A stretch of 64,000 nucleotides of DNA from Pictodentalium vernedei (lineage: Eukaryota; Mollusca; Scaphopoda; Dentaliida; Dentaliidae), in assembly GCA_031216915.1 (NCBI GenBank), contig CM062292.1, forward strand, positions 208,403,262-208,467,261, written 5' to 3'. Of the stretch, positions 24,630 through 34,822 are shown piece after piece; within the stretch, counting starts at the first letter, position 1, and the number at the start of each line of letters is the position of its first letter. Below the pieces are notes generated by a model that did no database searches, was not told the origin of the DNA, and saw nothing but the letters and a program-made list of their open reading frames with translations. The position numbers and the translations under genes are program-made.

Positions 24630-26107
24630 ACGCGAGAAGGGATGTGTTGATGTGTGTGAGAGTAAGGTGTGTGAGGGGAGGGGGCGTGTGTGTGTGATAT
24701 TTTTGCAGTATCTGAGGTTCAGGTAACTTTATATGGCTTACAAACCCGTAAGAGAGCGATAGAATTCTCGGCTACACCCAGCTGTAAAACCCTGTGTGTG
24801 GGTTGTGGGTTAACCTTATGTGGAAATATTTTGTAACAAACTGTATCTTGCTAAGTCAGCAATTACTTTCACATACAAAGCATGGTAATGGTTAGGTACA
24901 ATGAATGTATCAAAATGATATCTGTATTTATGTTAGGTAATTATAAACCGCGTTTGTGCGGGTGGGTGGACGGGGTGGGTGGGTTGGTGGTGTGACCAGG
25001 GGCGTTAATATATTTTCTCCGTTGGAGGGGTCAAACCCAACATTTTTCGACAGACCCAGACACACCCACACAGACAAATAAGATTGTGTAACCAAATTCC
25101 TACCGTTTTGGAACTCCAAACGAGTTGGTAATCGAAAATTCTATCTAAAAACATGCGTTTTAGTAATAATATTAAAATGTTCCTTCCCTTTGCCAACACA
25201 AAGCCTAAATATTTTCCGGACAAAATTTCGGGTTATACCCCTCCCCGCCCCCACCGTGTCAAATGGTATGTAGAGCGAGGGCACATACATATCAATATAC
25301 ATCACTGGCAACCTTACATAAACAGTTAATGACTACGAAGGGTAATCAATATCAAAAGTAATATATTTAGAACTCAACAACACCTGCTGTATTGTTTTCA
25401 CTCAATTTCAGAACGTAGATATATATAGTGTGCTCTCGTTTCATAATGACACTTCTTTGCACACACCTAGTTTATCACATCTCATTCATCTGGAAAAAAG
25501 AAGAATAACATCCCCATATCATTATTTATCTTAGAATGAACAGAATAAGTGAATTGTTCCTTTGTGTTTACCTGAAAGTCTTACACTGAAACGACGTTTA
25601 TCTGTAAACAGGTAGCAGCAGTTGTTATAGAAACTAATCAGTAGTCCTCATCTATCCGAGAATTTGGAATTCACAAAACACATTACACTGATCATCCGTC
25701 AAAACAAACGCAGTTAAACCACTCCACAATGAAAGGCCATCCATTCGTCAACTTTTTAAAAATAACTTCTGAATAAACACACCTCCTCAAAATATCCAGG
25801 TGGGTAATTTTGAAAGACTGACCTACTTCAGTGTGATGTCACCTTGTCAATTGCCAACTGTTGCAGCGGATTTCAATTTCAGATTATCAACAGCATTTTT
25901 TTACCTTTTTAATCCATTTGTGGGACGTCAAAATAACGAACTCAGTGCCGATTTAGAAAAAGGGCAGTGGCCTAGGGTGCCGCCCTAGAATGCCCTAAGT
26001 TGGGCCCCATGCTTTTGAAATTAATTGAGGTACAAATCTCGTGGGGCCTCTTGGAGCATCAAGAAAAAGCAGCTAGGCATCAAGATACGCATATCGCCCG
26101 CCATAAG
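24630..26107. other. No recognisable gene
   Basis: GT-rich stretch at 24640-24700, otherwise unique-looking. No credible ORF. Confidence 0.5.
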
Positions 26108-26109
26108 CC

Positions 26110-26139
<30 letters not shown>
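26108..26139 (+). repeat. Poly(A) tract
   Basis: Uninterrupted run of about 30 A. It could be the tail of a retroposed sequence on the + strand (26.0-26.1 kb), but I do not recognise the sequence before it. Confidence 0.85.
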
Positions 26140-26140
<1 letters not shown>

Positions 26141-26194
26141 GCAAGGGGATGGGAGTATTGATGGGCTCAATTTCTGGAAGATGAACAGCCCACA

Positions 26195-26310
26195 CCGCTA
26201 TGGCCCGTTCCTATCGGGAGGGTTAGCCTTTTGGCTGGGAAACTACCTCCTTCATCGTGTGATTTACGGGGAATACAGTAATCCCCGTGCCGGGGAGCAT
26301 GACAGCCCCC
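26195..26310 (+). other. GC-rich segment with predicted RNA-like hairpins
   Basis: Two small stems are visible: 'agccttttggct' (26224-26235) and 'acggggaatacagtaatccccgt' (23 bases, 7 bp stem). The segment ends in 'catgacag' plus a C-run. A related piece ('ctatgacagcccccc...ggagaactctgg') occurs at 39859-39905, so this is probably part of a dispersed repeat. The class is unknown. Confidence 0.4.
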
Positions 26311-26842
26311 CCCCCCCCCCCACCCGCTCCACTCCACCGTTGGAAAATTCTGGAGCCACCACAGGCACGGGTATATATCTAAACGAATCCATGTCGTTTG
26401 CAAGACGCACCTCCCCCTCCCCCTTCCAGAAAGGCAATTTTTTAACATTGATTCTTGCCCCTCTAGGCCTCTCCACAGGGACAACTGAATGGGCACTGCT
26501 GTCTAAAGCTCCGGTTCAGGCCGAGAGCAGCACTCCCCAAACCACCCACCTCCCGCTTCGGCGCGCCTGAATGACACGTTACCCCTACTTAGAAAAATGA
26601 CGGATTCTTGTAGCAGCAAGCGCTGAACAGCACAGCTAACTGTTATACTAACAGCGAGCGCTGGTTCCTTCTAATGGGTTTACCCGTCGGAAGATAGCAG
26701 TTTGCATGAGTTTTGCTCCCACTTTTCGACCCTGATCACCTGGATCCCGGAAGTGTGTCGGAAACCGGGGCTTTGTCGCTGCTGGAAGAAATAGATTCAC
26801 GCCGCGTATTCAGCCAAAACTCAAGGAGTGTTGCCTGAACCC

Positions 26843-26843
<1 letters not shown>

Positions 26844-26896
<53 letters not shown>
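26844..26896. repeat. (TA)n microsatellite
   Basis: Pure TA repeat of about 26 units. Confidence 0.98.
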
Positions 26897-26899
<3 letters not shown>

Positions 26900-27067
26900 A
26901 ACTTGTGACTTACATGGAATCAAAAAGAATAAGAATACAAAACGGCAATCACCCCCCTACCCAAACAGTTTTTGAGTCACTTATGGGCCCGCATTCTCTG
27001 TTGTCACTGGTTTTTCCTCCTTTTCGCTGGTATTTGTTCCTTGGTCGCCTCTTCACTTCAGTCATTT

Positions 27068-27190
27068 CACTGCCGTCGCACGGCCACTAACGCATTGTCA
27101 CTTTATCGACACCTCTGCTCTAACATGTGACGGAATGTCAATCTGCCACTGCCGTCGCACGGCCACTAGCTTATTGTCACTTTACTTGAC
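27068..27190 (+). repeat. Tandem 79 bp duplication
   Basis: 'cactgccgtcgcacggccac' followed by 'attgtcacttta' recurs at 27147 with period 79. The second copy is partial. Confidence 0.85.
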
Positions 27191-27247
27191 GCTTTTCACA
27201 TAAGCAGTCGCCACCGATGGAGTTAAATTCTCCCTTACGTTTATCTC

Positions 27248-27440
27248 AGAACAATTAGTCCAGGCACATTAGACATAAAAATGAGAAAGTAAGGAAAAAA
27301 ATCGGAGAAAGCTGATTTTTTTTATATGTTTCGGGACAGACATTGCGGATAAAGTGTGAAAAGTCCCCGCGAATCCGAGTTGAGCTTTTTTAGTTATAGC
27401 GTTTTTTTTATGAAAAAAAAAATTCAAAAAAAAATTCGAC
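27248..27440 (+). repeat. Left terminal inverted repeat of the XPG/CXC element
   Basis: It shares a 20-base identical core ('aaaaaaatcggagaaagctg') and several shorter blocks in order with the right end. The outermost boundary is uncertain by about 10 bp. Confidence 0.75.
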
Positions 27441-27967
27441 CAGCTCCATATTTCTCATTCTTATTCGCCTTAGTAGGGTGAGAATCATAAATATCTGCTG
27501 AATTATATTGAGAATACATATCCCCAACAGAAAATGCCAACTTTGTACCAATCCTCACACTCAATGGTGAAATATTCACGAAAATGTACAAAATTACGAA
27601 AAAAAATTTATTGTTTTCATACACACAACGGTACACAACGTCCATTAAATCAAATCGACGACTACTTTGGGAGTTAAATTATATATCAAAAATTGCAGAA
27701 AAGCACTGGCTTCATAATGATATATAACAATAGTCATTTATTCCATAATGAACTGGTGAAACGTGTGAAATATTAACTATACCCCCTAAACTCAAATTCA
27801 AACGGCATCGACTTTTGTCATTCAAATACCGTATTATAGCATCATTGTTTCAATTTCCATGTTCGATTAAATCACATAATGTGGTGTTCGCCTACACTCA
27901 AGATGCATTGGCATGTAATGTGTGCACGCCCTTGATGTGTACTCATAAACAAATTTGTATTGTACAG

Positions 27968-30434
27968 ACAACGTCATATTTAGGGGCAATTGGTTCGATC
28001 ATGGCTGGTAGCGGCTTGGATGAACTTTGGGGGACTGTTTATGCTGGTGGGTCAATCCATCATTTGATCAGTGGTCATGCATATTCAAGAGCAGTTCGTG
28101 CCCATTTGCTAACACAAATTGCCATTACAAAGCTTGTGTTTGAAGAAAGTCGAACACTAGATAACATAGACTGCACAGAAGTCAATGAAATATTCTGTGG
28201 ACTTGCCAGAGGTGACTGTACAACAGCTGACGCTGTCAATCAAGAAAGTGTCAACCATCTACTGTCAAAATTACACGAACTGCTCCAGAATGCGTCCGTA
28301 GGACGCACAGGAAAGCTTTGGGTACAATACTACGAGCAAATAGGTCTTCTCCAGTTGTTCTTGAGAGCAGAGCGCACAGGCGACTGGGAACTCCACACAT
28401 ATTGTGTTCGCAATATGATTCCAGTATTTCACGCAGGTGGTCATTTTGCATACGCAAAAAGTTCTCATCTCTATTTGCAGCAGATGAATGAGCTAACAGA
28501 AATAATGCAACAGGATGATTTGAAGTTGTTCACTGAGAAAGGTTACTTTACCATAAGGCGCTCAAATAAATTCTGGGACGGGATATATTCTGATCAGACC
28601 ATAGAGCAGTGTTTAATGAGAATGTTCAAGCTCCCTGGTGGTCTCACACATGGCAGGGGAATAACCGATAGCACTGTTGCGAAATGGGTACATGGACTAC
28701 CTCTTTGCCTTCCGATATGTAATGCTCTCGAAAATTTTGTTCATGTTCACACTGGTCATGGCGAACAACATCGGGATCTCCGTCAAAGTTCACAATTGAC
28801 TGATGCCAATGATATCACCAAATTATTGAACTGGTTCAGAGTGCATTCCCCCTTTCAGAATAGAGATCCACTACAATTAGTCTCTATAGCGACCGGGCTT
28901 GTGGCCAACGAAACTGTGAACTGTGACCAAGTTCGCAAAATTGGTGAATGTTGCGTATCGAATGTTGTAAGCAAAACGTTCAACAGCATCAAACTACGAC
29001 GTGTTGACACTGTGAAGTCTTTCGCATCGATGGCAAATAGCATCAAAGTCCGTGGAAGTAAGGTAGTGATTGACCCCACAATTCTGTTCAACCGCATCAC
29101 ATGTGTTATTCAGTCACAAGCAGAGATGGAAGAGTATCTCAAATATGAACTCGCCCCGAAACCACCAGCATTGTTTGATTCTGCTGGAATGAGGAAGACA
29201 CAGAAAAGCACGCTCGGTAAGATCCTCAAAACATACGGTTCCGAGCAAACTAAAATCCCAGAACATTCTCTGTTTGTTGTAGATGGTGGGTTTTTATTGA
29301 GGGCAGTTGTATGGCCTAAACAGTCGTCATATAAGGACATATGTACATCATATTCCAATTATCTAGTGAGACATTTTGGGGCGAACGTCGTGGTTGTTTT
29401 TGATGGTTATGCTTGTACAATGTCGACAAAGGGCATGGAACAAGCCCGTAGATCTAAAGACAGGTATTCCATTGATATCAATATCTCACCCGAGTTACCA
29501 GCCACAATACGATTTCCTTGCAAATGCCAAGAACAAAACCCAACTGATCGATCTTCTAATGCAGGAGCTATCTGCTATCAATATTCAGTCCAAGCAGGCC
29601 GAGGCTGATGCTGATGTACTGATAGCCGAAACTGCACTTGACATCGCTCAAGATGACAACAATGTTGTCGTTGTGGGAACAGACACAGACTTGTTAGTCA
29701 TTCTTACCTCTCGAGTTCAACCGGGATGTAATATTCACATGATGTATTCCATTACCCCAAACTTACTAGTTTCAGTTAGTGAAATAGCAACCAAAATGGG
29801 TGACCATAGAAGCAACCTCCTTGTAGCACATTCTATAAGTGGTTGTGACACTACTTCTGCACTCTTTCGAGTTGGTAAGAAGAAAGTATTCAGTACAATT
29901 GTCTCCGATGTTACTAGCGACTCACAACAGTATGTCAACACAATTTTGGCGGATGACAGTACACCAAGTGCAGTAGCCGCTGCCGGGGAACAACTTCTCC
30001 TGATCTTATACGGGAGTAAAACTGTTTCCTCTCTCGACCAATATAGATATGTCACTTACAAGCGTTATGTAGCAAAATCTAAACTGAATAAACCCATCGA
30101 CCTAGCCTCACTCCCACCAAGCAGCGATGCTGCACAACAACATGTCTACAGATGTTATCTCCAGGTCCAACAATGGCTGGGCACTTCGCTTCCTCCGACG
30201 GATTGGGGGTGGTCGCTAGACAATGGACTTCTTGTACCGACTGCAGCCACAAAGCCATGTGCCCGCGATAACCTACTGAATCTGATCAGTTGTGGTTGCA
30301 AGAGTGCTTGTACAAAAAGGTGTGGGTGTAAGAAGGCAGGACTCTCTTGCTCAGGTTTGTGTAATTGCAGTTCGGATTCTTGTAACAACCACAGAAACAC
30401 TGTCCTGTCGGAAATTTCTGAGTTCGATGAATAA
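27968..30434 (+). pseudogene. XPG/FEN-like nuclease with C-terminal CXC domain (transposon protein), one frameshift, N-terminus missing
   Basis: About 820 codons, read in frame 2 until about 29505 and then in frame 3 (+1 shift) to a stop at 30434. The open frame extends upstream to 27815 without an ATG. 'tttgtattgtacag' at 27954-27967 looks like a 3' splice site, so coding probably starts at 27968. The N-terminal part has conserved-looking stretches 'MAGSGLDELW', 'ISGHAYSRAVRAHLL', 'RAERTGDWELH', 'GGHFAYAKSSHLYLQ' and 'SDQTIEQCLMR'. A nuclease core follows: 'FVVDGGFLLRAVVW' and 'VVVVFDGY', then 'AEADADVLIAETA', 'GTDTDLLVIL' and 'SGCDTTSAL'. These acidic positions match the metal-binding sites of FEN1/XPG nucleases. 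The end is a tesmin/TSO1-like CXC block ('CGCKSACTKRCGCKK...CSGLCNC'). The N-terminal half expected for a full-length transposase is absent. Function as a transposase is inferred from the flanking TIRs. Confidence 0.75.
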
Positions 30435-30503
30435 TATGTATACAGGTCATGCCATTTCTGTATATAGCGTTGATAATAGTCAATGTAACTTAATCCATGT
30501 TGA

Positions 30504-30573
30504 TTGATTTGTACATTCTGTAAATATTATTTATTGATTTTTGTACATTCTGTAAATATTATTTATTGATCTA
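30504..30573 (+). repeat. Two tandem copies of a 36 bp unit, 3' of the CXC gene
   Basis: 'ttgtacattctgtaaatatt' followed by 'atttattgat' occurs twice back to back, just after the stop codon. It may lie in the 3' UTR of the element gene. Confidence 0.9.
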
Positions 30574-30913
30574 ATGCTGCCAGACACAGACGTGTCTGTT
30601 CGGTCCCAAGCCCGAAAATAGTTGAGTTCTCATGCTGACGAATTTTATGCCAAAAGGGGAACTCGGCCAGAAGCAGAGGGGGTCTTCCATAATGTCTATT
30701 TTGTAAGCAATGATAAAAGTCTGCAAATGGTGGTGGATTTTTTATCGTCTGTCCAACTAACATCCCGTTCTGTACTACGACCCTTTGGGCAAATCCGTTA
30801 GGAAAATCGTCATTTTTTACGTAAATCCGATACTTTTTGTGAATTTTCAATAATTTTTCGCAGAAATTGTCACAGAATGCACATTTTCCTCTAGGTAAAT
30901 GTATATTAGACAT
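30563..30913 (-). CDS. Antisense ORF with CxxC motif beside the right TIR (unknown)
   Basis: Minus-strand ORF of 117 codons from ATG 30913 (open frame up to 31042 inside the TIR). It converges tail to tail with the CXC gene. The first ~60 residues look protein-like: 'GKCAFCDNFCEKLLKIHKKY' has CxxCxxxC spacing followed by a basic stretch; the rest is not recognisable. It may be a second gene of the same transposon, an inverted piece of the missing N-terminal exon, or chance. I do not recognise a family. Confidence 0.3.
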   Translation of the reverse strand: MSNIHLPRGKCAFCDNFCEKLLKIHKKYRIYVKNDDFPNGFAQRVVVQNGMLVGQTIKNPPPFADFYHCLQNRHYGRPPLLLAEFPFWHKIRQHENSTIFGLGTEQTRLCLAALDQ

Positions 30914-30972
30914 TATGTAGCTCGAAATACGCGTAAACAAAAAATACAGTTGGATCAATTCGAGGTTACAAA

Positions 30973-31163
30973 GTTCGTGCGATTTTTTTTTTATTTTTTT
31001 CAAACGCGTTTTCGAAAAAAGGCTGTAGAAAAAAAAGCTCAACTGGGATTTTAGGGGACTTTTGTCTAATCGTTCAGTGACATGTACTCGACATTCCCTG
31101 AAAAAATCAGCTTTCTCCGATTTTTTTCCCTAGTGAAACCTAATGTTCTTGGGCTAAATGTTC
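30973..31163 (-). repeat. Right terminal inverted repeat of the XPG/CXC element
   Basis: Reverse-complement counterpart of 27248-27440. Confidence 0.75.
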
Positions 31164-31984
31164 ATACAGGCAAAGCCTCCTCTGCCTACGTATGGCTTGC
31201 CTTCCAAAACAGGTAATGCCGTTTACCTAAATGAAAATTAACCCCCTGAGCTCGTACTTCGTGGTTCTGATCCTATTCTCAATATGGCCACCGACTTGGC
31301 CCGCGACTGCTCGTATTCTAAATATGAGCTCTGTGGCTCCCCTACATAACAACATGCCTATACTTGCGGCACCTCCTCTAACCTATAGCATGGGACACCC
31401 CCATCTACACGCAACGGCCCACAGCCTTACACACCTTCCGACTGGAATTGGCTGGAATGAATTTTTCGAGAAATCCCCCGATTTTTATTTAGATACCCAG
31501 AACATTAATTCTCAGTTTAATATCTTCTCTTGAACTTGGCCGCTTAGATCTGTCTTAATTTAATATTCGCTTTAAAGTTCCTTTGAAAGTCTCACATTTT
31601 GGCATCTTTTGACATTTCGTAGACAGGATAGATGCGTAATATGGGTGTGTGTCCAGAACATATGTTATGCATTGTTTACACCATAATTACCTCTTAACTG
31701 GCCATAATTACGTAGATAACAATTATGGGAGAGAACTGCTTTGATCAGTTATCAGATAGCCCATGTGGCGTTCGACAAATGCGACATAATGGACATTAAA
31801 TTTCATACTTCATTCAGAAGCTCTTGAATTAGCATTAGTTTAACAAATTGGTTTTCGGGATCCGTCACATACCTATCTTTACGCTTTACATTTAACCCAG
31901 GCAGAAATATTATCGAAAATATTTACACTTATAAACAAAAAAAAAATCGCAATTTTTAGCTATCACCTTGACAAAGGGACACCA
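31164..31984. other. No recognisable gene
   Basis: A 100-codon + ORF at 31231-31533 starts with a hydrophobic stretch ('YFVVLILFSIW') but has no recognisable domain, and nothing around it supports a gene. Confidence 0.45.
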
Positions 31985-33900
31985 TATCACGTGGCCCAGC
32001 GAAGCTATGTTTTGTTCTCATGGTAGCCCGCATGAGTGGCCATGTTATGACGGCATCCCCTTAGTGATACGTGGTGTCAGTGCGCATGCGCAGCGCATGT
32101 TGTTAGGGTGATACGTGTTTCCGACGTCCATTTTAAATACTAGAGGCCCACCATCTTGGTTTCTATGGTGGCACGTGGTTGCTATGTGACTCAAAACCCT
32201 CTAATAGTACGGGAGTATGTTCGGAGAGTGTGTTCGATTCAACGGGAGTAAATCTAAATACCCAAATAGACCCGACAATCACTCCAGGTAACAAAACACA
32301 ACTCCAAATCACTTTGTTTGGTACAGATTTCTCCAGAATCCCCATTTTCCAATAACAAGCGCGTTCCTGTGTATAAGAGCAAATCTTATTACCCAAAATA
32401 GACCCGATAATTACTCCAAAGCCACCGAAAAGGACTTGGCGAAGACGCATTTGGGGGCTTATAAGAGCAGCACGTAGTGCTATAATGCTCGTTCTATTAA
32501 ACTGGAGAAATTAGATGGTTCGGATGTTCCCCAAATCCTTGGTTACTTTGAAGAATTACTACAAACAACCCAACAGTTGTTGGGCTAGGTCGGATTCCAT
32601 CGGAATCCCCTGTTTCTGCCAATCCCGGTCTATTCTATACCCTATTCTCTCCATTCCTTGGTCTGTCCTGTCTGTGTTATGACCCTATAAAGTATTCTGA
32701 CCTCCCTAGATGTGTGTGTGTGTTAGTGCACAATGTGTACACATTACATGTAGCACATAGGCACATGCTGGATGTGCCGATATGTGCTTGTGTACTAATG
32801 CTCAATGTACGTGTAAGACATACAGCACATAGGCACATACCCGTAGCGGCATTAATGTACTAAGGGCAGTAGTTGTCCCGCAAGTTAGTAATGGTTGAGA
32901 CACTCTAGCACAGGAAAGAATAGTGGAATCCAATAGTAATGGTACAAGGCAGTGATGGTACAAGACTGCAAGGCTGGTAGAACACCATACTGAAGGTGAA
33001 TACAATGCAGTCTGATCATAGGACATATGGTGGAGACTATGGACAAGTCAGCAGTGGCGGTCTTGGAGTTATGAAGGGTGTGGGTGTGGTTCAGAAGCCA
33101 AGTGCTGAATAGGGTTATGAGCTATAGTGTGTTCATTTAGATATTCTCCAAAAAGGTATCCTCAAAAGGCATCCTCAAATAGTACATCACCGTGTCATAG
33201 GCATCCTCAAAAACCAGTATGATAGCCCAGGATTGGTAGAAGCAGGGAATTCTTAAGGAATCCGAACGACTAAAACGATTGCGTTGTTTGTGGTAAGTGT
33301 ACGAAGTAACCGGGGGGGGGGGGGGGAATCTGAAGCAGCAAACTAGTACAGTTTGATAGAATGCGTCTTATAGAACTAGGTGCTACTCCTATAAGCCCCA
33401 AATGGTGTTTCGTCAAATCCGTTTCGGTGATTTTGAGTTGTTTCTAGTGATTGTCGGACCTATTTGGGTAACAAGATTTACTCTGATACAAAGGAACGCG
33501 CTTGTTATTGGAAAAGGCGGTTTCTAGGAGAATCTGTACCAAATGAAGTGATTCGTGGTGGTTTTTGGTGATTTGGAGTGATTGTCGGGTCTATTTGGGT
33601 AATTAGATTTACTCCCGTTGAATAGAACACACCCCCGATTACCCCCCCCCCCGCCACACACACACACACCCTCGTCACATTAGAGGGTTTTGGGTCACAT
33701 AGCAACCACGTGCCACAATAGAAACCCAGATGACGGCCTCCAATATACAAAATGGACGACGGAAACGCGCACCACCCTAACAACGCTCACTGCGCTTGCA
33801 CACTGGTGCCACGTATCACTATGGCGATAACGTCACAACTTAGCACTCCCGCAGGCTACCATGTCAACCAAACTTGGCGTTGCTTGGTCACGTGACATGA
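31985..33900. mobile_element. 1.9 kb long-inverted-repeat element (CpG-rich arms)
   Basis: The left arm 31985-32490 matches the reverse complement of 33360-33900 over about 500 bp. Shared phrases are 'catggtagcc', 'tagtgatacgtgg', 'gatacgtgtttccg', 'ccatcttggtttctatgg', 'cacgtggttgctatgtgac', 'cccaaatagacccgacaat' and 'ttccaataacaagcgcg'. The ~870 bp centre has no credible ORF. The arms carry a 'tgcgcatgcgca' site (32081-32092) and 'gtcacgtgac' (33887-33896). The superfamily is unknown. Confidence 0.8.
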
Positions 33901-34665
33901 TGTCACTTCCAGGGTCCGGGCCGGGGTCCGGGTGATCAGGGTCGAAACGTGCGAGCTATTCTACTCAGGACGTAATGCATTTTGCGTATGTATTCCATCC
34001 CACCTCTCCAGCCCTAGTGTTGCTACATGTCACACATGCAAAGGCACTGATATGCATATACGATAAGGGGCATTTTAAACTTTTCCTTCAGTTGTTTTTA
34101 TCTGTTCAAAGATTTTGAGGCGCCTAGAGAGAAATTTCTGAAAAGGAAAATCTTACTAGGCGCTTGTCTGGGCTTCTTGTAAAACAAATTCTTGGGGTAA
34201 ACACGTGTCGAAAAATTGCCAAAAATGAGATCGACCATCCGATACGCTCGCCCACACGCCGGCTAACTGGCTAACTAATTCGTGTCTTTGTCACAAATCC
34301 TTGAGCTTCCTGGCCTCTGTCACCGAGAAATCCTCATCCGATTTGACCACACTTTTAGTCTTTTCGGAGTGAGTAATAATAAAAATACTTTCGAAAATTC
34401 TTCTATAAGAAGTCCCGATTCCCGATGATAACTTCTAGGGTTAGTTGCCCTTGATTCCCAATGGAGTGTTGGCTTGTGCCATCACAAGGGTCACACAATT
34501 CAAAGGGCCTTACGAACTTCAACTTCATTCTCTTTCCAGACCGTATCTTTGTTGTAAAATGCGTGGTGTGTCAACAACCTGATTTATAGAGTACTTCGTT
34601 TCTGAGATGCGCTACCACATTCGCGCACTATATATGGCGTACTATAACTGCATGAGGTACACTTT
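33901..34665. other. No recognisable gene
   Basis: Contains a fragment near 34340-34420 resembling the 17.7-18.9 kb repeat; nothing else identified. Confidence 0.45.
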
Positions 34666-34822
34666 TTCTCGCTTCCTAAAATATTAACAGTATGATATAT
34701 CTAATAATATCTACGCCACGCCTCGGGTCTACCTTGAGTTTGGGTCAGGGTAGATCTGAGCTTTGAAGAAAATGTTATTAGATAAATCATACTGTTACTA
34801 TTATAGGAGGGCGAGAACAGGT
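34666..34822. repeat. Fold-back, ~45 bp arms
   Basis: 'aacagtatgatatatctaat' is mirrored by 'attagataaatcatactgtt'. The arms extend to 'ctcgcttcc' and 'ggagggcgag'. The ~60 bp loop is GC-richer. Confidence 0.75.

Larger units (their letters stand above)
27248..31163 (+). mobile_element. TIR element carrying an XPG-like/CXC protein gene
   Basis: The terminal regions are inverted copies. The left (27248-27440) contains 'gaacaattagtcc', 'cacattag', 'aaaaaaatcggagaaagctg', 'aaaagtcccc' and 'gttgagctttttt'. The right (30973-31163), read in reverse complement, has the same order: 'gaacatttagccc', 'aacattag', 'aaaaaaatcggagaaagctg', 'aaaagtcccc', 'gttgagctttttt'. Between them lies a coding region for a multicopy invertebrate protein type combining an XPG/FEN-like nuclease fold with a CXC cysteine domain. 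From memory, Repbase Academ (AcademX) transposons couple an XPG nuclease to a transposase; that is the best candidate class. No target duplication was resolved. At 3.9 kb with no N-terminal half, this copy looks internally deleted. Confidence 0.75.

Noticed and set aside
26218..26245. U2 snRNA-like 'gccttttggct'
   Set aside because: Only the short stem-loop is shared. The flanking sequence, Sm site and branch-recognition region of U2 are absent.
26167..26570. 109-129 codon ORFs on both strands
   Set aside because: They run through a long C-run and a repeat segment and have opposite-strand partners of equal length, typical of GC-rich chance ORFs.
31231..31533. Secreted small protein (hydrophobic N-terminus)
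   Set aside because: There is no homologous feature, upstream context or second exon to support it; a 100-codon open frame alone is weak.
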